Below are positions 1 through 11,749 of a DNA stretch of 64,000 bases, one piece after another. How positions within the stretch are numbered: position 1 is the first letter of the stretch; every line of letters starts with the position of its first letter. Location: contig OZ023212.1 of NCBI GenBank assembly GCA_963995525.1, positions 13,985,389 through 14,049,388 of the forward strand, in the 5' to 3' direction. The position numbers were made by a program, and so were the translations under genes. Under the pieces are notes generated by a model, which saw only the letters and a program-made list of their open reading frames with translations, made no database searches and was not told the DNA's origin. The DNA is from Escarpia spicata. Lineage: Eukaryota > Annelida > Polychaeta > Sabellida > Siboglinidae.

Positions 1-326
1 TTAGGAGATAAACATACATTTTCAGTACATTTGAAACCACTTTATTTCAATAAATGTTGCGTAACCTTTTTACCATCATAAATAATATAATCGGTATTGT
101 AGATGATTAATAACATTAACGACAGTCACTAGTGGTGGGGTAATATGAATTACTTTCTTGTGACTAGACAAAAAGAAATGGAAAACGTACAAGAATATGA
201 GGAAGAAATAAAAAATAATAACATTATCTGGACATTTATATAGTTTCGCAATCTTTACATTGAACGAACAATATAAACCTAACCACCATTTTTAGGATGT
301 AAGGCACAATTGTTACATTAACTGAC

Positions 327-513
327 CCGGCATCATGTAGGATTTTGATGTCTTTGATGTGTTGTAACTTCTCTGGTGTATCGACCACTGCCATCGTGGC
401 TCCGCTGGTTTCGCATTCCGTCACCATATTGTCAAAGCTGGTTGCGTTTCCAACGACAATATAGCACAAGGACTCGGAACCTTTGCGATACAGGTGGTGG
501 GAACAATTGCCCT
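327..513 (-). CDS. C-type lectin domain exon, N-terminal half (partial gene)
   Basis: One internal exon read on the minus strand, with a TTCCAG acceptor just before 513 and a GTCAGT donor after 327. It encodes a lectin-type start (GNCSHHLYRKGSESLCYIVV), a cysteine in the first helix (TECETSG) and a hydrophobic strand (TMAVVDTPEKLQHI), the usual first half of a C-type lectin fold. It starts with two bases of a split codon and ends with two, exactly like the lectin exon of the channel gene at 62449-62650, and its length is close (187 against 202 bp). I infer a paralogue of that exon. The second half of the domain must lie off the left edge, and no TM1 or other channel exon is visible upstream, so it could also be a free lectin gene or a relic. 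Confidence 0.72.
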
Positions 514-532
514 CTGGAACCAAACAAGAACA

Positions 533-533
<1 letters not shown>

Positions 534-572
<39 letters not shown>
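534..572. repeat. (TA)n microsatellite
   Basis: About 19 TA units directly upstream (in minus-strand terms) of the lectin exon acceptor. Confidence 0.95.
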
Positions 573-575
<3 letters not shown>

Positions 576-598
576 CCCCAAAGATCCCCACCCCCGGA

Positions 599-1130
599 CA
601 AATTTCGAAAAAGAATCGAAATTTATGAACCAGCCCACTGAGCTCGCTAGATGGCACACAAAAATTCAGCCACATACACGCAAAACTGTCAGAGAAAAGT
701 GCCATTTTAATATTGTAACAACACCAAGACCCCCAACCGCTACTGAATTTCGAAAGAAAATTTAATTCTACGAACCGCTCCAGTGGGTCCGCTAGATCGC
801 ATGCAACATGTCAGATCCACACATGCAAAACTGACGGAGATAAATGGTGTATTACAATTGTGATCCCCCGCCCCAAGATCCCCATCAGCCGGGACGAATT
901 TCGAAACAAATTAAATCGACGATCTACTATATTGAGCCCTCCAGTTCGTACACAAACGTTCAGCCACATACAAACAAAACTAACTAAGAAAAGTGCCATT
1001 TTAAAATTCCCAAAGAATCCCACACGGACGAATTTTTAATAATACATCTCAATGTACGAACCACCCCAATAGTCCACCAAGATCACATACAATATGTCAG
1101 CCCCATGCATGCAAAACTAACCGAGATACA
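599..1130. repeat. Degenerate tandem repeat, about 145-bp unit, four copies
   Basis: Units begin near 599, 746, 895 and 1032. Each opens with a GAATTTCGAAA-like block, then carries a block like ATCACATACAA-TCAGCC-ATGCAAAACTGAC and an AGTGCCATTTTA-like block. A single related unit occurs at about 29685-29790 in a NOP58 intron, so the unit also exists as a dispersed repeat. It is not coding and matches no family I can name. Confidence 0.7.
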
Positions 1131-1570
1131 AGTTCACAACCAAACACGCAGACAAACAAACGTACAGGGAAGCGTATTGTTTTATAATAAAGATATATAT
1201 CATTATAAATTAACATTGACATGTTGATAACTTTCTGTTTCGTCGTTTTCTACATTACACTCATGTTACAGTCGGAAAACACAAGAGAATGCCCCTTTTT
1301 CGCGGGATATTTCGGCCACAGAAATCAACTTTCTATTATATCTTCGCCAGCAGACAAACTACAGACATGATAGCAATATCGTTGTATACATGTGATTTCA
1401 GACATGATGAAATCGATGTCATCATTGATTTGATAAATGGAAAATAAGAAAATGGCTATATATGTGATCAAATAGTCGCCGAAGAAGAGGATGATGCAAC
1501 TCAAATTCATCAACCAAATAATACACCAGAAAATAAAGATCATGACTAAACTAAGTAACTGATTAACTAG

Positions 1571-1710
1571 TATATATATATATATATATATATTGACTAA
1601 CTAATATATATATATATATATATACTGACTAACTAATATATATATATATATTAGTACACTATTAATACAACAATAATATATATATATATAGTATAATTGT
1701 AACTGACTAA

Positions 1711-1797
<87 letters not shown>

Positions 1798-1860
1798 ATT
1801 AGTTAGTCAGTTACAATTATACTATATATGTATATATAATATATATAGTATTATTGTATA
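1571..1860. repeat. TA-rich tract with a long palindrome
   Basis: (TA)n blocks are separated by repeats of TGACTAACTAATATAT. The segment 1685-1717 is the reverse complement of 1795-1827, about 33 bp, with a pure TA spacer between them, so the region can form a long hairpin or cruciform. The assembly gap begins 60 bp later. Confidence 0.85.
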
Positions 1861-1919
1861 AACTTCTACAATAACCATCATAAGCATCAATATCTAATAA
1901 AGAATCGTCCCACTTTGGT

Positions 1920-2119
1920 NNNNNNNNNNNNNNNNNNNNNNNNNNNNNNNNNNNNNNNNNNNNNNNNNNNNNNNNNNNNNNNNNNNNNNNNNNNNNNNNN
2001 NNNNNNNNNNNNNNNNNNNNNNNNNNNNNNNNNNNNNNNNNNNNNNNNNNNNNNNNNNNNNNNNNNNNNNNNNNNNNNNNNNNNNNNNNNNNNNNNNNNN
2101 NNNNNNNNNNNNNNNNNNN
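1920..2119. other. Assembly gap (200 N)
   Basis: Exactly 200 N between a TA-rich tract and a (GA)n array; a round number typical of a placeholder of unknown true size. Confidence 0.98.
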
Positions 2120-2292
<173 letters not shown>

Positions 2293-2414
2293 AAAGATAT
2301 ATATATATAGATATATATATATATATGTATGAGTTAATGGACATTTCAGAAGCGTAGCTTATTTACGTTTTTTGACGCCATCTTTAAACATGGCTCCCAT
2401 TTTAAAGCGGAAAT

Positions 2415-2745
2415 CAATCTATTCACAACTAGTATTCTGCAGCCAAATCTAGCAATTGGATCTAAAACGTTGTTAACAAAAGTTGTTCACAATAAACATA
2501 TGAGTACGTAAATACTCATATAATCTTTTTGTGATCATTATTATCAACGATATAGGGGAAAATATGAAGACAAATGCCAAAAGTACGTCAAGCTATTCAA
2601 AAAGTAGTGCTCTGCGGCGAAATCTAGCAGTTAGATCTTAAAGGTGTGTTAAGAAAGGTTGTTTACCACAGCATTCCTAGTACGGCGATAATCATATAAT
2701 TGTGTTATGATCATTACGTTCAAACATATAGGGGGAAGTCTCTAG
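2415..2745. repeat. Diverged tandem duplication, about 175-bp unit
   Basis: 2415-2590 and 2593-2745 share blocks such as GC-GC(A/G)AATCTAGCA, TTAA-AA-GTTGTT, ATAATC-T-TTGTGATCATTA and ATATAGGGG. The rest of 2745-3200 shows nothing I recognise. Confidence 0.65.
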
Positions 2746-3206
2746 GAAAATACAAAAAGTCAACTATTTTTACTTCAGTTCTACATATGTTTTAATGAAA
2801 GAAATCATTCATTGTTTACTTTCCTAAAAATCTTTATCGAATATGCAATATTTATATCATTCCATAAATCATATGTGCTGCTTATGAATGTGGTCAGTAC
2901 ATCAAAACTAAAACGTGACCGCAAACTGGTGCATGTATACCGTTAAGGCAACATTACCATACGGTCTACATTTCTCTCTTACGGAAAATGTGCTTTGCAT
3001 ATTTGCATACGATTTAGTGCGAACACGCAACCTATTACTTACTACCTAACTATGGTGTCGAATATATTTTTCCTAACAAAAGTGTAACACCATCACCAAC
3101 GAAGAAAGACGTATAGGTGGATTGTGCGCTGTATATTTCATTAATTTAAATAGATCCACTATTTTGCGTGAAACTTACACTAAGCTTACCTTTTCATATG
3201 TTGACT

Positions 3207-4370
3207 TTAATCAGCGTCACGCTCGCATTCGTTGTCACAGTCGCTGGAGTCCTGTGCAACATCTTCTTCAGTCATGTTGGAGCAGCTCTGTATCTTACAC
3301 GCAGGGGTGCATTTCAATCCATTTAACAGACAAGAGCAGTCTGCCTGGCGGCAACTCCGTGCACATTGGCACGAGATGAGACCAAGTACGACATCGTGGG
3401 CTGGCAGACCCGTCATCGTGGGCTGGCAGACCCGTCATCGTGGGCTGGCAGACCCGTCATCGTGGGCTGGCAGACCCGTCATCGTGTGCTGGCAGACCCG
3501 TTATCGTGGGCTGGCAGACCCGTCATCGTGGGCTGGCAGACCCGTCATCGTGGGCTGGCAGACCCGTCATCGTGAGCTGGCAGACCCGTCATCGTCGGCT
3601 GGCAGATCCGTCATCGTGGGCTGGCAGACCCGTCATCGTGGGCTGGCAGACCCGTCATCCACTTGATTGTGATCTCTCCTTTCTCGTCTAACTCCCAGCC
3701 GTGTCCTGCTGATGGATCGGAAATGAGCAGGGATCTCTCTAGGCTGCGCCTCCAGATAGCAGCTTGGTAATGTGCACGTTGTGTATGTTGCAGCCAGCGT
3801 GTCCTCACATGGTGGACGTTGTCCTGACTCGATGTTGCCTTTCTTTGCACAGAACATTTGACAGCGAAGATCACTGACGACAGCTACCTTCGTGTTCTTA
3901 CAGTAAAGCTGACTTGTGTACTCTTGGATTTGGCCGAACACTTCCTGTGGCATTGTCCACGATGTCCCAAGAATAGTAAACGCTTCTCGGGACGTTCAAT
4001 TCTGTTGCACAATTTTCAGAGCTTTGATCTTTCCTTGGCTTGCAAAGGCACTGACTGAGTCGCACCCGGTCCAAAAATAAAGCCCTGGCAGTGCTGAACA
4101 CACTTCACTCTCCAATGCTGCAGCCTCCTTCGTGACATCAACCTGTTAACGCGAGCAGAATCACCCTCAGTTGCACCGAGTAAGATCCGCAACAAATTCT
4201 GTAGAGACAGTGGAACAGTAACATAATCAGCGGTTAGTTCAGCTGGTTGAGGGTGCAATTTGTTTTTTGAGGAGTAACTTTGATCTGCTCTCGTATTGCG
4301 GTGCAGCTTGGAGAATGATATCATCGTTCTTGGGTTTTTCCCAGCTTTGACTTTACACATATACATGTTT
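3207..4370 (-). pseudogene. Transposon-associated gene ending in a CXC-type cysteine-rich domain, broken
   Basis: Read on the minus strand, several frames encode pieces of one protein: an N-terminal part around 4366-3900 (e.g. VKCVQHCQGFIFGPGATQS, DIVDNATGSVRPNP), a middle part with QRAHYQAAIWRRSLE and GWELDEKGEITIKWMTGLP (about 3820-3640), and a C-terminal cysteine cluster LISCQCARSCRQADCSCLL followed by NGLKCTPACKIQSCSN (3375-3250). Such C-terminal CXC domains are common in large invertebrate proteins linked to mobile elements. The frame changes several times and a minisatellite is expanded inside the coding segment, so this is a relic. The family assignment is from pattern memory. Confidence 0.6.
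3385..3660. repeat. 22-bp minisatellite, about 12 copies
   Basis: Repeat unit close to CATCGTGGGCTGGCAGACCCGT. On the minus strand one unit reads as the TGLPAHD segment of the host reading frame, so the array grew out of coding sequence. A 22-bp period shifts the frame at each copy. Confidence 0.93.
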
Positions 4371-4770
4371 TAATCTACTCTGTTTGTAGTAACTTAGCAA
4401 TGAAGTACGAGCTCGGCGTATAACGAAACGTTTATTAATCTGGTCACTCAAACTCTTACAGAAGATGGCGCCACAGTGCATCAGTCGAGACCGCTGTCAA
4501 TAAGAATTAGCCGATATTACAACATGCTTCCTTTCTTATCGTTAAACTGAAACTAACAAGGATAATATGGTATCGTGATCTGATACCTAAGTTACATACA
4601 AAAAACCAATGAACAACTATCATAGCAATATATGAGCCGAAAGTGGCTTAACATGAAAGTCCTGTAAATTATGAATGATAAAGTTCAATAGCTACAGGTT
4701 CCACTAGAACTGTGCATCATAGTATCAATGTTTGAATAAACATGTGTTCGAGTGTGTTCATAGGTTCAGC
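4371..4770. other. Unassigned stretch
   Basis: AT-rich sequence with no feature I can support between two transposon relics. It might contain an LTR of the adjacent Gypsy element, but no paired LTR is visible. Confidence 0.3.
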
Positions 4771-4779
4771 TTTTCAGCT

Positions 4780-5760
4780 GCTACACCTTAGTTCGATCTC
4801 AGTGATACCCGAGTTGGTACCGGAGTAACAGGCGTTCTGTCGACTTGTCTGGCACAGACAGGTGTAGAAGGCGCGACCTGGCTGGTCAGCTGCCTGCTCA
4901 CGTCTCTCTGGCGAACGAAGGGAATCGCATAGCGGATTAGTTTCGTTCATTTTCCGTAGGTGTGCTCTGTTGCGACGATACGATCCTGCGTCAGTGTCCA
5001 CTTGATATGAACGCTCATCTAGACGTTTGGTGATGACGTCTTTCTGCCATGTGCTGTTTGGAGAGTAGGGTTTTATCCTCACAATGTCACCCTCTTCCAA
5101 GACGGACACGTCTTTAGCATTGCGGTTGTAGTATTCAGCTTGTTTTGACTTGGCGTTCAGCATTCTCGACTTCAGTTGTGTCTCTAGTATGGGTTCTAGC
5201 AGTCGATTGGTCATGGGTAGTCGAGTACGAGTGCGTCTGTTCAGTGACCGCTGCGCTGGGCTAGGAAGGTTCATGGTCGGAGTGTTCCTGATGACGAGCA
5301 GTGCTAGGTATTGGTCAGAACCAGACTCGCGTGTCTTCTTTAGTATGCGTTTGGCGGACTTTACCGCAGATTAAACTTTGCCATTGGATCTTGGGTAGTG
5401 TGGACTAGAAGTCACATGTTCGAAATCGTAGGTTTCTGCGAATCTTGCGAACTCAGCGGACGAGAACTGGGGCCCGGTGGTCGGTAGTCCGTAGCGGGCG
5501 ATATGCGCCTTCACCTTCCTGATATCCTCGTTGGACGTAGTACTATAGAGTTTGTCGATTTCCCAGAAGTTTGAGAAATAATCCACTGTGATGATGTAAT
5601 CAGAGGATTCGTGTGAGAGTAGGTCAATCCCTATTTTCGCCCATGCTCTGTCTGACACGTCGTGTGGCATTAGTGTCTCTTTGGCCTGTGCTGTCTCAAA
5701 CATGCGGCATGTTTCACACGTGCTGATGTCTAATATTTGAGTCTGTGAGGATAATCTCAT
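4780..5760 (-). pseudogene. Ty3/Gypsy-type retrotransposon integrase fragment
   Basis: The minus strand encodes the end of the zinc-binding HHCC region (CETCRMFETAQAKETLMPHD), a core with GIDLL and YIITVDYFSNFWEI, then ARYGLPTTGPQFSSAEFARF and SSPHYPRSNGK. After a frame break near 5371 it continues through KRILKKTRESGSDQYLALL to the C-terminal integrase domain (EEGDIVRIKPYSPNSTWQKD and SYRRNRAHLRKMNE, end near 4900). In the usual family motif an Asp-Asn pair precedes GPQF; here about five residues including that catalytic Asp are missing. No reverse transcriptase or paired LTRs are seen, so this is a dead fragment. Confidence 0.82.
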
Positions 5761-5792
5761 GATCTGATATACCTGGGATGGAATCAGAGTGC

Positions 5793-6815
5793 TTAGTTAG
5801 GGCTGGCTTGTTTGTACAGAAAAGATCTTGTGGGAGCTCGATGAATTTGGGTTAGATGATGTTCTTCTAGGATATTAATGACCTTGTCGTTGACGGCTTT
5901 GTTGCTGGTGCCAGGTGATACTTGTAACGTTTCCCTATTTAGGTTTACTGCGTTAACGTCTCCCCCACGTATGGAGATGTGATTTTTTGAGTTCTTGAGT
6001 GCTAAGGTGTTTAGTGCCTTTTCTAGCTCATCCAAGGGTTGCGTTTTATTGTCAGGTGGCCTGTAAAAGGCACCCGCATAAAGTGTGTGGTTATGTTTCA
6101 ATGATATTTTGGCCCATATTAGTTCACAGTCAGCTTGTGTGTCAATCTCCACTGCAGGGTATTTTGCTTTGATGGCTAGCATTACCCCACCTCCACCTCG
6201 CTTACGATCTTTGCGGAAAGCTCTGTAGTTTGGTGGGAGGAACTCAGATGTTTTAATGGTTTGTTCGGTTTTTGTTTCGGATAAGATGAGAAGATCTGGG
6301 TCAGAGGATTCAATGAGATGAGCTAATTCAGCTTTTTTGCTGAAGATGCCATTACAGTTTATGACAAGTGTTCGCCAGTTGTTTAGCTTGTTTGGAGTTT
6401 GGTTAGATTTGTTAGAACTATTGGGTGAACTAGTAGAGTTGTTGGACCGTGTTCTGATTCTGGGTGTAGACGTGCTGCTTTTGGATTTAGAGGCGGGAGT
6501 ACCATTTATTTTCTTTGGGCTGCTTGTTCTTTCTGCATTGAATGTTGAGTCTACTGATGGCATTGACATATTAGATGCATCTGACAACGGATTATAATAA
6601 TTTGATGTGACTAGGTCATTTATATGAGATAAGGAGTTTGTGTGGTTGTGAGAGTCACATTTGGTACATACCCAATCAACGCTGCTTTGTTGTACATGTT
6701 CGTAATCATTTGAGCAAAGTTCGATGCATGAAATGTGGTACCAGATGCTACAGTTGTCACAGCATATTGCCTTGTGCTGCCATGAAACACCCAGATCACA
6801 ATAACCACATGGTAC
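5793..6815 (-). pseudogene. Non-LTR retrotransposon 5' part: PHD finger plus endonuclease
   Basis: One open minus-strand frame. The first part (about 6810-6640) is a PHD-type zinc finger: CGYC, then CCDNCSIWYHISC and WVCTKCDS, giving the Cys4-His-Cys3 spacing. A Ser/Thr-rich linker follows (6587-6390), then an endonuclease/exonuclease/phosphatase domain: LVINCNGI, ILSETKTEQ, FRKDRKRGGGGVMLAIK, AGAFYRPPDN and RGGDVNAVNLNRE. The frame ends at 5793, before any reverse transcriptase, next to the Gypsy fragment. A PHD finger ahead of the endonuclease is known in CR1/L2-group LINEs of invertebrates. An endonuclease active-site motif usually read as GDFN is GDVN here. Confidence 0.82.
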
Positions 6816-7903
6816 TTATTTATTATAAACAACGTAACATCATATATTCCCAATATTATATGGCAATCTGGTAACACCAACACCGTCCAACCCGCGGTCA
6901 TCGTACTGACATACAATGCCAATGAATGATACATTGATACAAAATAACAGAACTAATACAGCGTGACCAATCTGGCAATCATGTTACTAATGATTTTACG
7001 ATATTTTGTCTTTTGAATTGTCTTGTACCATGTTGGTTCCATCGTGTACAGTGAGGTACTTTGGCATTATTTAATGTTCCTCTGCGCATTTCACCACATA
7101 ATAAAAACATGTCACAACGGCGAAGATCTTCGCCTGTCATCGTTTTATAATCGGAAGTTGATGTTGTTTATAAATAAATGTAGGTTTGTTATCTTCGTCA
7201 ACGAGAGAGTTCCATCTGGCCGCTTGTGTATTTGAATAAAACAACGTCATTGCATCTAAGGAGCTCTTTCTTTCGCTCTCGTACTCAAGACGGCGTACTC
7301 AGTTGAGCACTACTCAAGACGTTTTATAACCACCGTGAGCATGGATTCTCCGGTGAGCATAAGATCTCGAGTCTGAGCATGGAGTTGAGCATGAGCACCG
7401 AGTACGCTTTATAACCTCGGGCCCTTAGCTTCAGATCGGCGCCGTGGTCTTCTTCCGTATACTACGTAACCTCATCATACCGCGGGCATTAACGTAGGCA
7501 CAGCGCGAATAATAAAGAAAATGTACGTTGGCGACATTAAAATAAATAAAATGTAGATTAATTGTTAGGTTTTATACAATGTTAACGCTGTGACTAGGAG
7601 GCCCGCGAGGAGAGTTCAGAACGACTCCAATTTTGAGCCTGCACCACCTCATTGGGAAGATTGTTTCAGTCTACAATGCTTCTTGGTAAAAATTACATTT
7701 TAAAATATTCTGTCCTAGTGCAAGGTTGTATAAAACTAAAGGGGTGTGTACGTTTGGAGAAACGAGTTACTGAGGATAGATATTGGTTTAAATTCATGCA
7801 TACCACATTGTTAACGATCATATACATTAGTAATAATCTATAATTTAAACATCGATATATGAATTAATGCAACAGTTTGTGTACAGCTACATTTAAAGAC
7901 ACC
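6816..7903. other. Unassigned stretch
   Basis: No coding similarity seen. 7290-7420 has repeats of GAGCATG and ACTCAAGACG and is locally GC-richer than its surroundings; otherwise nothing stands out. Confidence 0.3.
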
Positions 7904-8465
7904 CTATTTACTGAAAACCACACATGTAGTTTTTTTTAATTCGATGGTTATGTCTTTGCAGAGCTGCTCAGGACCCTCTCCAGAACAAAACATATTAGTG
8001 TCATTAGCAAACAATAACAATTTTAATATCAGTGAAATATAACCAATATCATTTATATATAGTAAAAAGAGTTTGGGGCCCAGTATTGAGCCCTGGGGTA
8101 CACAACATGTCACTTTTAGTAACTCAGAGTTACATTCATCAATAGTTAACGTACTGTAATCTGTCAGTTAAATACCTGTTTAACCAGTGATTGGCAACAC
8201 CTCTAATATCATGTGCTTAAACATTTTTAATAGCAAATTATAATCAATTGTGTCAAATGCTTTTTTTCAAGTCAATATACACCCCAATAGTACACTTTTT
8301 CTGGTCTAAGGCAGATGTGATTTCTCTAGTTAATACTAGAAGAGTCATTGATGTAGATATATTAGACCTAAATCCATACTGACTGCTAGTTAAGATATCA
8401 TACTTATCAATACATTTATCTAGCCTACTATTAAACAAATTTTCAAAGATTTTTTTTTATTGTGT
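7904..8465 (-). pseudogene. Non-LTR reverse transcriptase fragment (L2/jockey-like)
   Basis: In two minus-strand frames: DKYDILTSSQYGFRSNISTS and GVYIDLKKSI (8438-8253), then CCVPQGSILGPKLFLLYIND and LLLFANDTNMF (8113-7950). The order matches RT motifs, with the catalytic box altered (FAND instead of FADD/YADD). Frame breaks between 8253 and 8113 show decay. Confidence 0.8.
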
Positions 8466-9310
8466 AAGTAAAGATACAAGTCGTTCCAGTTCACTCGGTT
8501 GTATAAACGAGTTCCTGGCAATAGACTGTGGTGGGTATTTGTGTATTAATAAGTGTTGCGTATTATTGCAGCATGGCTGAATCCTTCACAAAAAAATCGA
8601 GATTGTATATAAGAACTTACTTTTTTTAAATTCGGGTAGAGCATTAGTTGACATCAAGCATAAACATAAAATTTCAGTACTTAGCCTGTTATAACATTTC
8701 GAATGTCGCCTCACCGTGAATATCCCAAAAGCAAGCTGGTTTATTTCCATTGAGATTAATAGAAGACGCGTTGGTAAATTAAACATATAATGAAAAAGGT
8801 TTGATTGAGCGAAAGGTTTATCATCACATAAGTCAATTTATACATTCTACTCGAAACTTTAGATTGATATCTTCTTCTAGGGGATCATGTCACAATAATG
8901 TTGCTATAGAATCTTGACGATATTAGTATCACGTTTGGCTTGCTACACCAATTTAATCACGGCACGTTACACACCTGTCGACTACATGGTCGCATCTATT
9001 GTAGTAGTAGTAACTCAACACCCACGTGAGTAAAGCCTCGCATTTGATTGGTCATATTAACGAGTGAAACAACACAATGCATTAATGTGGTTGTGTTTAA
9101 AATGGCTCGTGTCTGGGAATTGGTCGCCGGAAACCTTGCACACTGGTGTAATTAGTGATCGGAGCTGTTCTCTAAAATATTAAAAGAAAACAAAACACAT
9201 CTTCTTTATTCTACGCATCTAAGAATTAATAAAAAGTAACCACTAGCCACTAAAATAAAGAATATTATGCCAGCAGTTTACTAGAATAACCTCACTGAAG
9301 ACATAGTTCA
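8466..9310. other. Unassigned stretch
   Basis: AT-rich, no supported gene. 9000-9010 has a short TAG repeat. Confidence 0.3.
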
Positions 9311-9329
9311 CAACTGTATATTACTCATT

Positions 9330-9740
9330 TAGGTAGTGAAAGCGATTTGAGAAAGGTGTGTCTTCAGCGCCGTCTTAAGCAACGCAGTAGTGGCACACTG
9401 TCTGACTGACTGTGGCAGATTGTTCCAGAGGTATAGGGGCCGCTTTGGACACCGCACGGTCTACAAATCACTTGAGGCGTGTGGTTGGTATTGTCAGCAG
9501 ACCAACAAAATTTGATCGGAGTGAGCATGTGGGCTGATATTCAACAAGAAGCTCGGAAATGTATTGCGTTGCAAGACCGTGGAGTGCTTTAAGAGAATTT
9601 TAAACGTAATTCTTTCATGGATGGGAAGCCAGTGGAGGTATTTCAGGACTGGTATTACGTGCTCGTGTTTCCTTGTCCGTGTGATTAAACGAGCAGTCGT
9701 GTTCTGAATGCACTGCAGTCTACGTAGATTTAACAAGATT
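9330..9740 (-). pseudogene. Non-LTR retrotransposon RT C-terminal tail
   Basis: Minus strand encodes LQCIQNTTARLITRTRKHEH, VLKYLHWLPIHERITFKIL, and in a shifted frame a degenerate form of the terminal WNxLP motif down to about 9340. This is the conserved tail after the RT domain in L2/jockey-group LINEs. It abuts the 3' end of the CR1 copy at 9720. Confidence 0.75.
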
Positions 9741-11700
9741 TAACAAGATTGCCAACCAGAAAATTACTCTGGATGGCAGTTGGACAAGGAAGCCTTTTGG
9801 CTTATCGAGAGTCCAATACTTTTTATCTACATGTATCCCGCCTTTTTAAGGTGTGTGTCGATTTTATTTTTAAACATATTCACGCTACTAGCACCAACAC
9901 AATCAGGAGATAATCTGTTCCATTCATTTACAGTCCTTTGTGAGAATGAGAACTTTCTTATATCTAATCTACACTGCTCCTTTACTAATGTAGCTTCATG
10001 TCCTCTGGTCCTTCTATCTTTCTTAACTGAGAAAAAAATGTTTCTATCAATATTTTCATAACCATTCAATATTTTAAACACTTCTATGTGATCTCCTCTC
10101 AATCTCCTGGTCTCTAGTGTTGTTAAACCACATTCTTTTAGGCGTATTTCGTAACTAAGATCCCTCAGATTTGGTATCATTTTAGTCGCTCTCCTCTGTA
10201 CTCTTTCTAGCATATCTATGTCCTTCTTGCGATATGGCCTCCATGCTTGTATACAATATTCTAAATGAGGCCTCACTATTGTTTTGTACAGCGGTACTAT
10301 TAATTCTTTTTTCTTATACGCTATATTTCGCCTAATTAATCCAAGGATTTGATTTCCCTTTGATGCTGCAATTCCGCACTGCTCTGAAACCTTCATATCA
10401 GCACTAATGGTTAACCCTAAGTCCTTTTCTTTTACAGTAGTACTTAGAACAGTACCCCCCATTTTATATTTTACCTCTTCATTCCCATGACCTGTGTGGA
10501 GGCATTTACATTTCCAAAAATTGAACAGCATTTGCCACTTTTCAGACCATTTGATCAACCTATCAAGATCATCTTGTAAATGCTGTCTGTCTCCATCACT
10601 TTTAATCCTTCTAAACACTTTTGTATCATCCGCAAATTTTAACACCTTGCTTGTTATATCATCGTCCAAATCGTTGATATATATTAAGAATAATATAGGT
10701 CCTAGTACTGATCCCTGTGGTACCCCACTCAATACCGATTTCCAGTTTGAAGCCTCCCCATCAACTACTACACGTTGTCTTCTGTCATTCAGCCATTTTT
10801 CTATCCAGTTTATTATACCATTTCCTATGCCATGGGCCTTTAGCTTAAGGAGTAATCTTTGATGTGGTACTTTGTCGAAAGCTTTTTGAAAATCTAAATA
10901 GATGATATCTACTGGTGATCCCTCATCTACCCACCTAGTGATGTCTTCCAAAAAACATAACATATTTGTTAAGCATGACCTCGCTTTTAAAAACCCATGT
11001 TGAGATGGGTTTATCAAGTTATGTTTAACAAGAAAATCCACCATGTGATCTTTAATTAGTCTTTCTAATAATTTGCAAATCACTGATGTTAAACTCACTG
11101 GTCTATAGTTCTCTGACTTGTTTCTCGAACCTTTTTTAAATAACGGTATAATGTTTGCCTCTTTCCATTCTAAAGGAACCACTCCCTCTTCTAATGACAA
11201 ATTGAAAACTGTTGCAAGCGGTGCGCTAATTTGTTCTACAATTTCCAATAGTAGTTTGGGCGGAATCCCGTCCACTCCAGGTGATTTATTATCTTTCATA
11301 GCCCTTATTTTCTTAGCTACCATTTCCGAGGTTACAACTAACTGTCCTAAATAGTCTGAATCTGCCCCCTTGAACTTAGCCTCTGGTACTGGCAGTGAAC
11401 TAATATCTTCCCTGGTAAACACTGAACTAAAATACTCATTCAGGTCTTCTGCCATTAAGAATCCCTCTGATATTGTATTTCCAGCACTATCTTCTAGAGG
11501 ACCGACCTTATCCTGAACTTTCTGTTTGCTTCGAATATACGCATAAAAACTCTTACTGTCATGTTTTATATTACTAGCTAATTTGTTTTCATAGCTTCTC
11601 TTTGAATTTCTAATTTCAGCTGTAGCTTGATTAAGTGCTTCTTTATAAATGTTGTAGCTGACACTTGTTAATTCCGAACAGCAGCAAATTGCAAACATTC
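9720..11700 (-). mobile_element. CR1-family LINE, 5'-truncated, RT frame open
   Basis: A 623-codon minus-strand frame (11698-9827) covers the end of the linker, the whole reverse transcriptase domain and the C-terminal tail. Motifs in order: [86 protein letters not shown] (catalytic box FADD) and NEWNRLSPD near the end. The endonuclease is absent, so the copy is a 5' truncation; the first residues (MFAICCCSE) probably come from flanking DNA. The 3' end is a short direct repeat (AATCTTGTTAA on the element strand), shared with the copies at 17.8, 18.6 and 43.1 kb. The open frame makes it the youngest-looking copy here. Confidence 0.92.
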
Positions 11701-11749
11701 AGTCTGGACGTTATAAATGAATAGATGATTTGTTCGGTAGCTCCTGGCT

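Noticed and set aside
3385..3660. Regular 22-bp repeats as a possible CRISPR array
   Set aside because: There are no unique spacers; it is a head-to-tail minisatellite in animal DNA.
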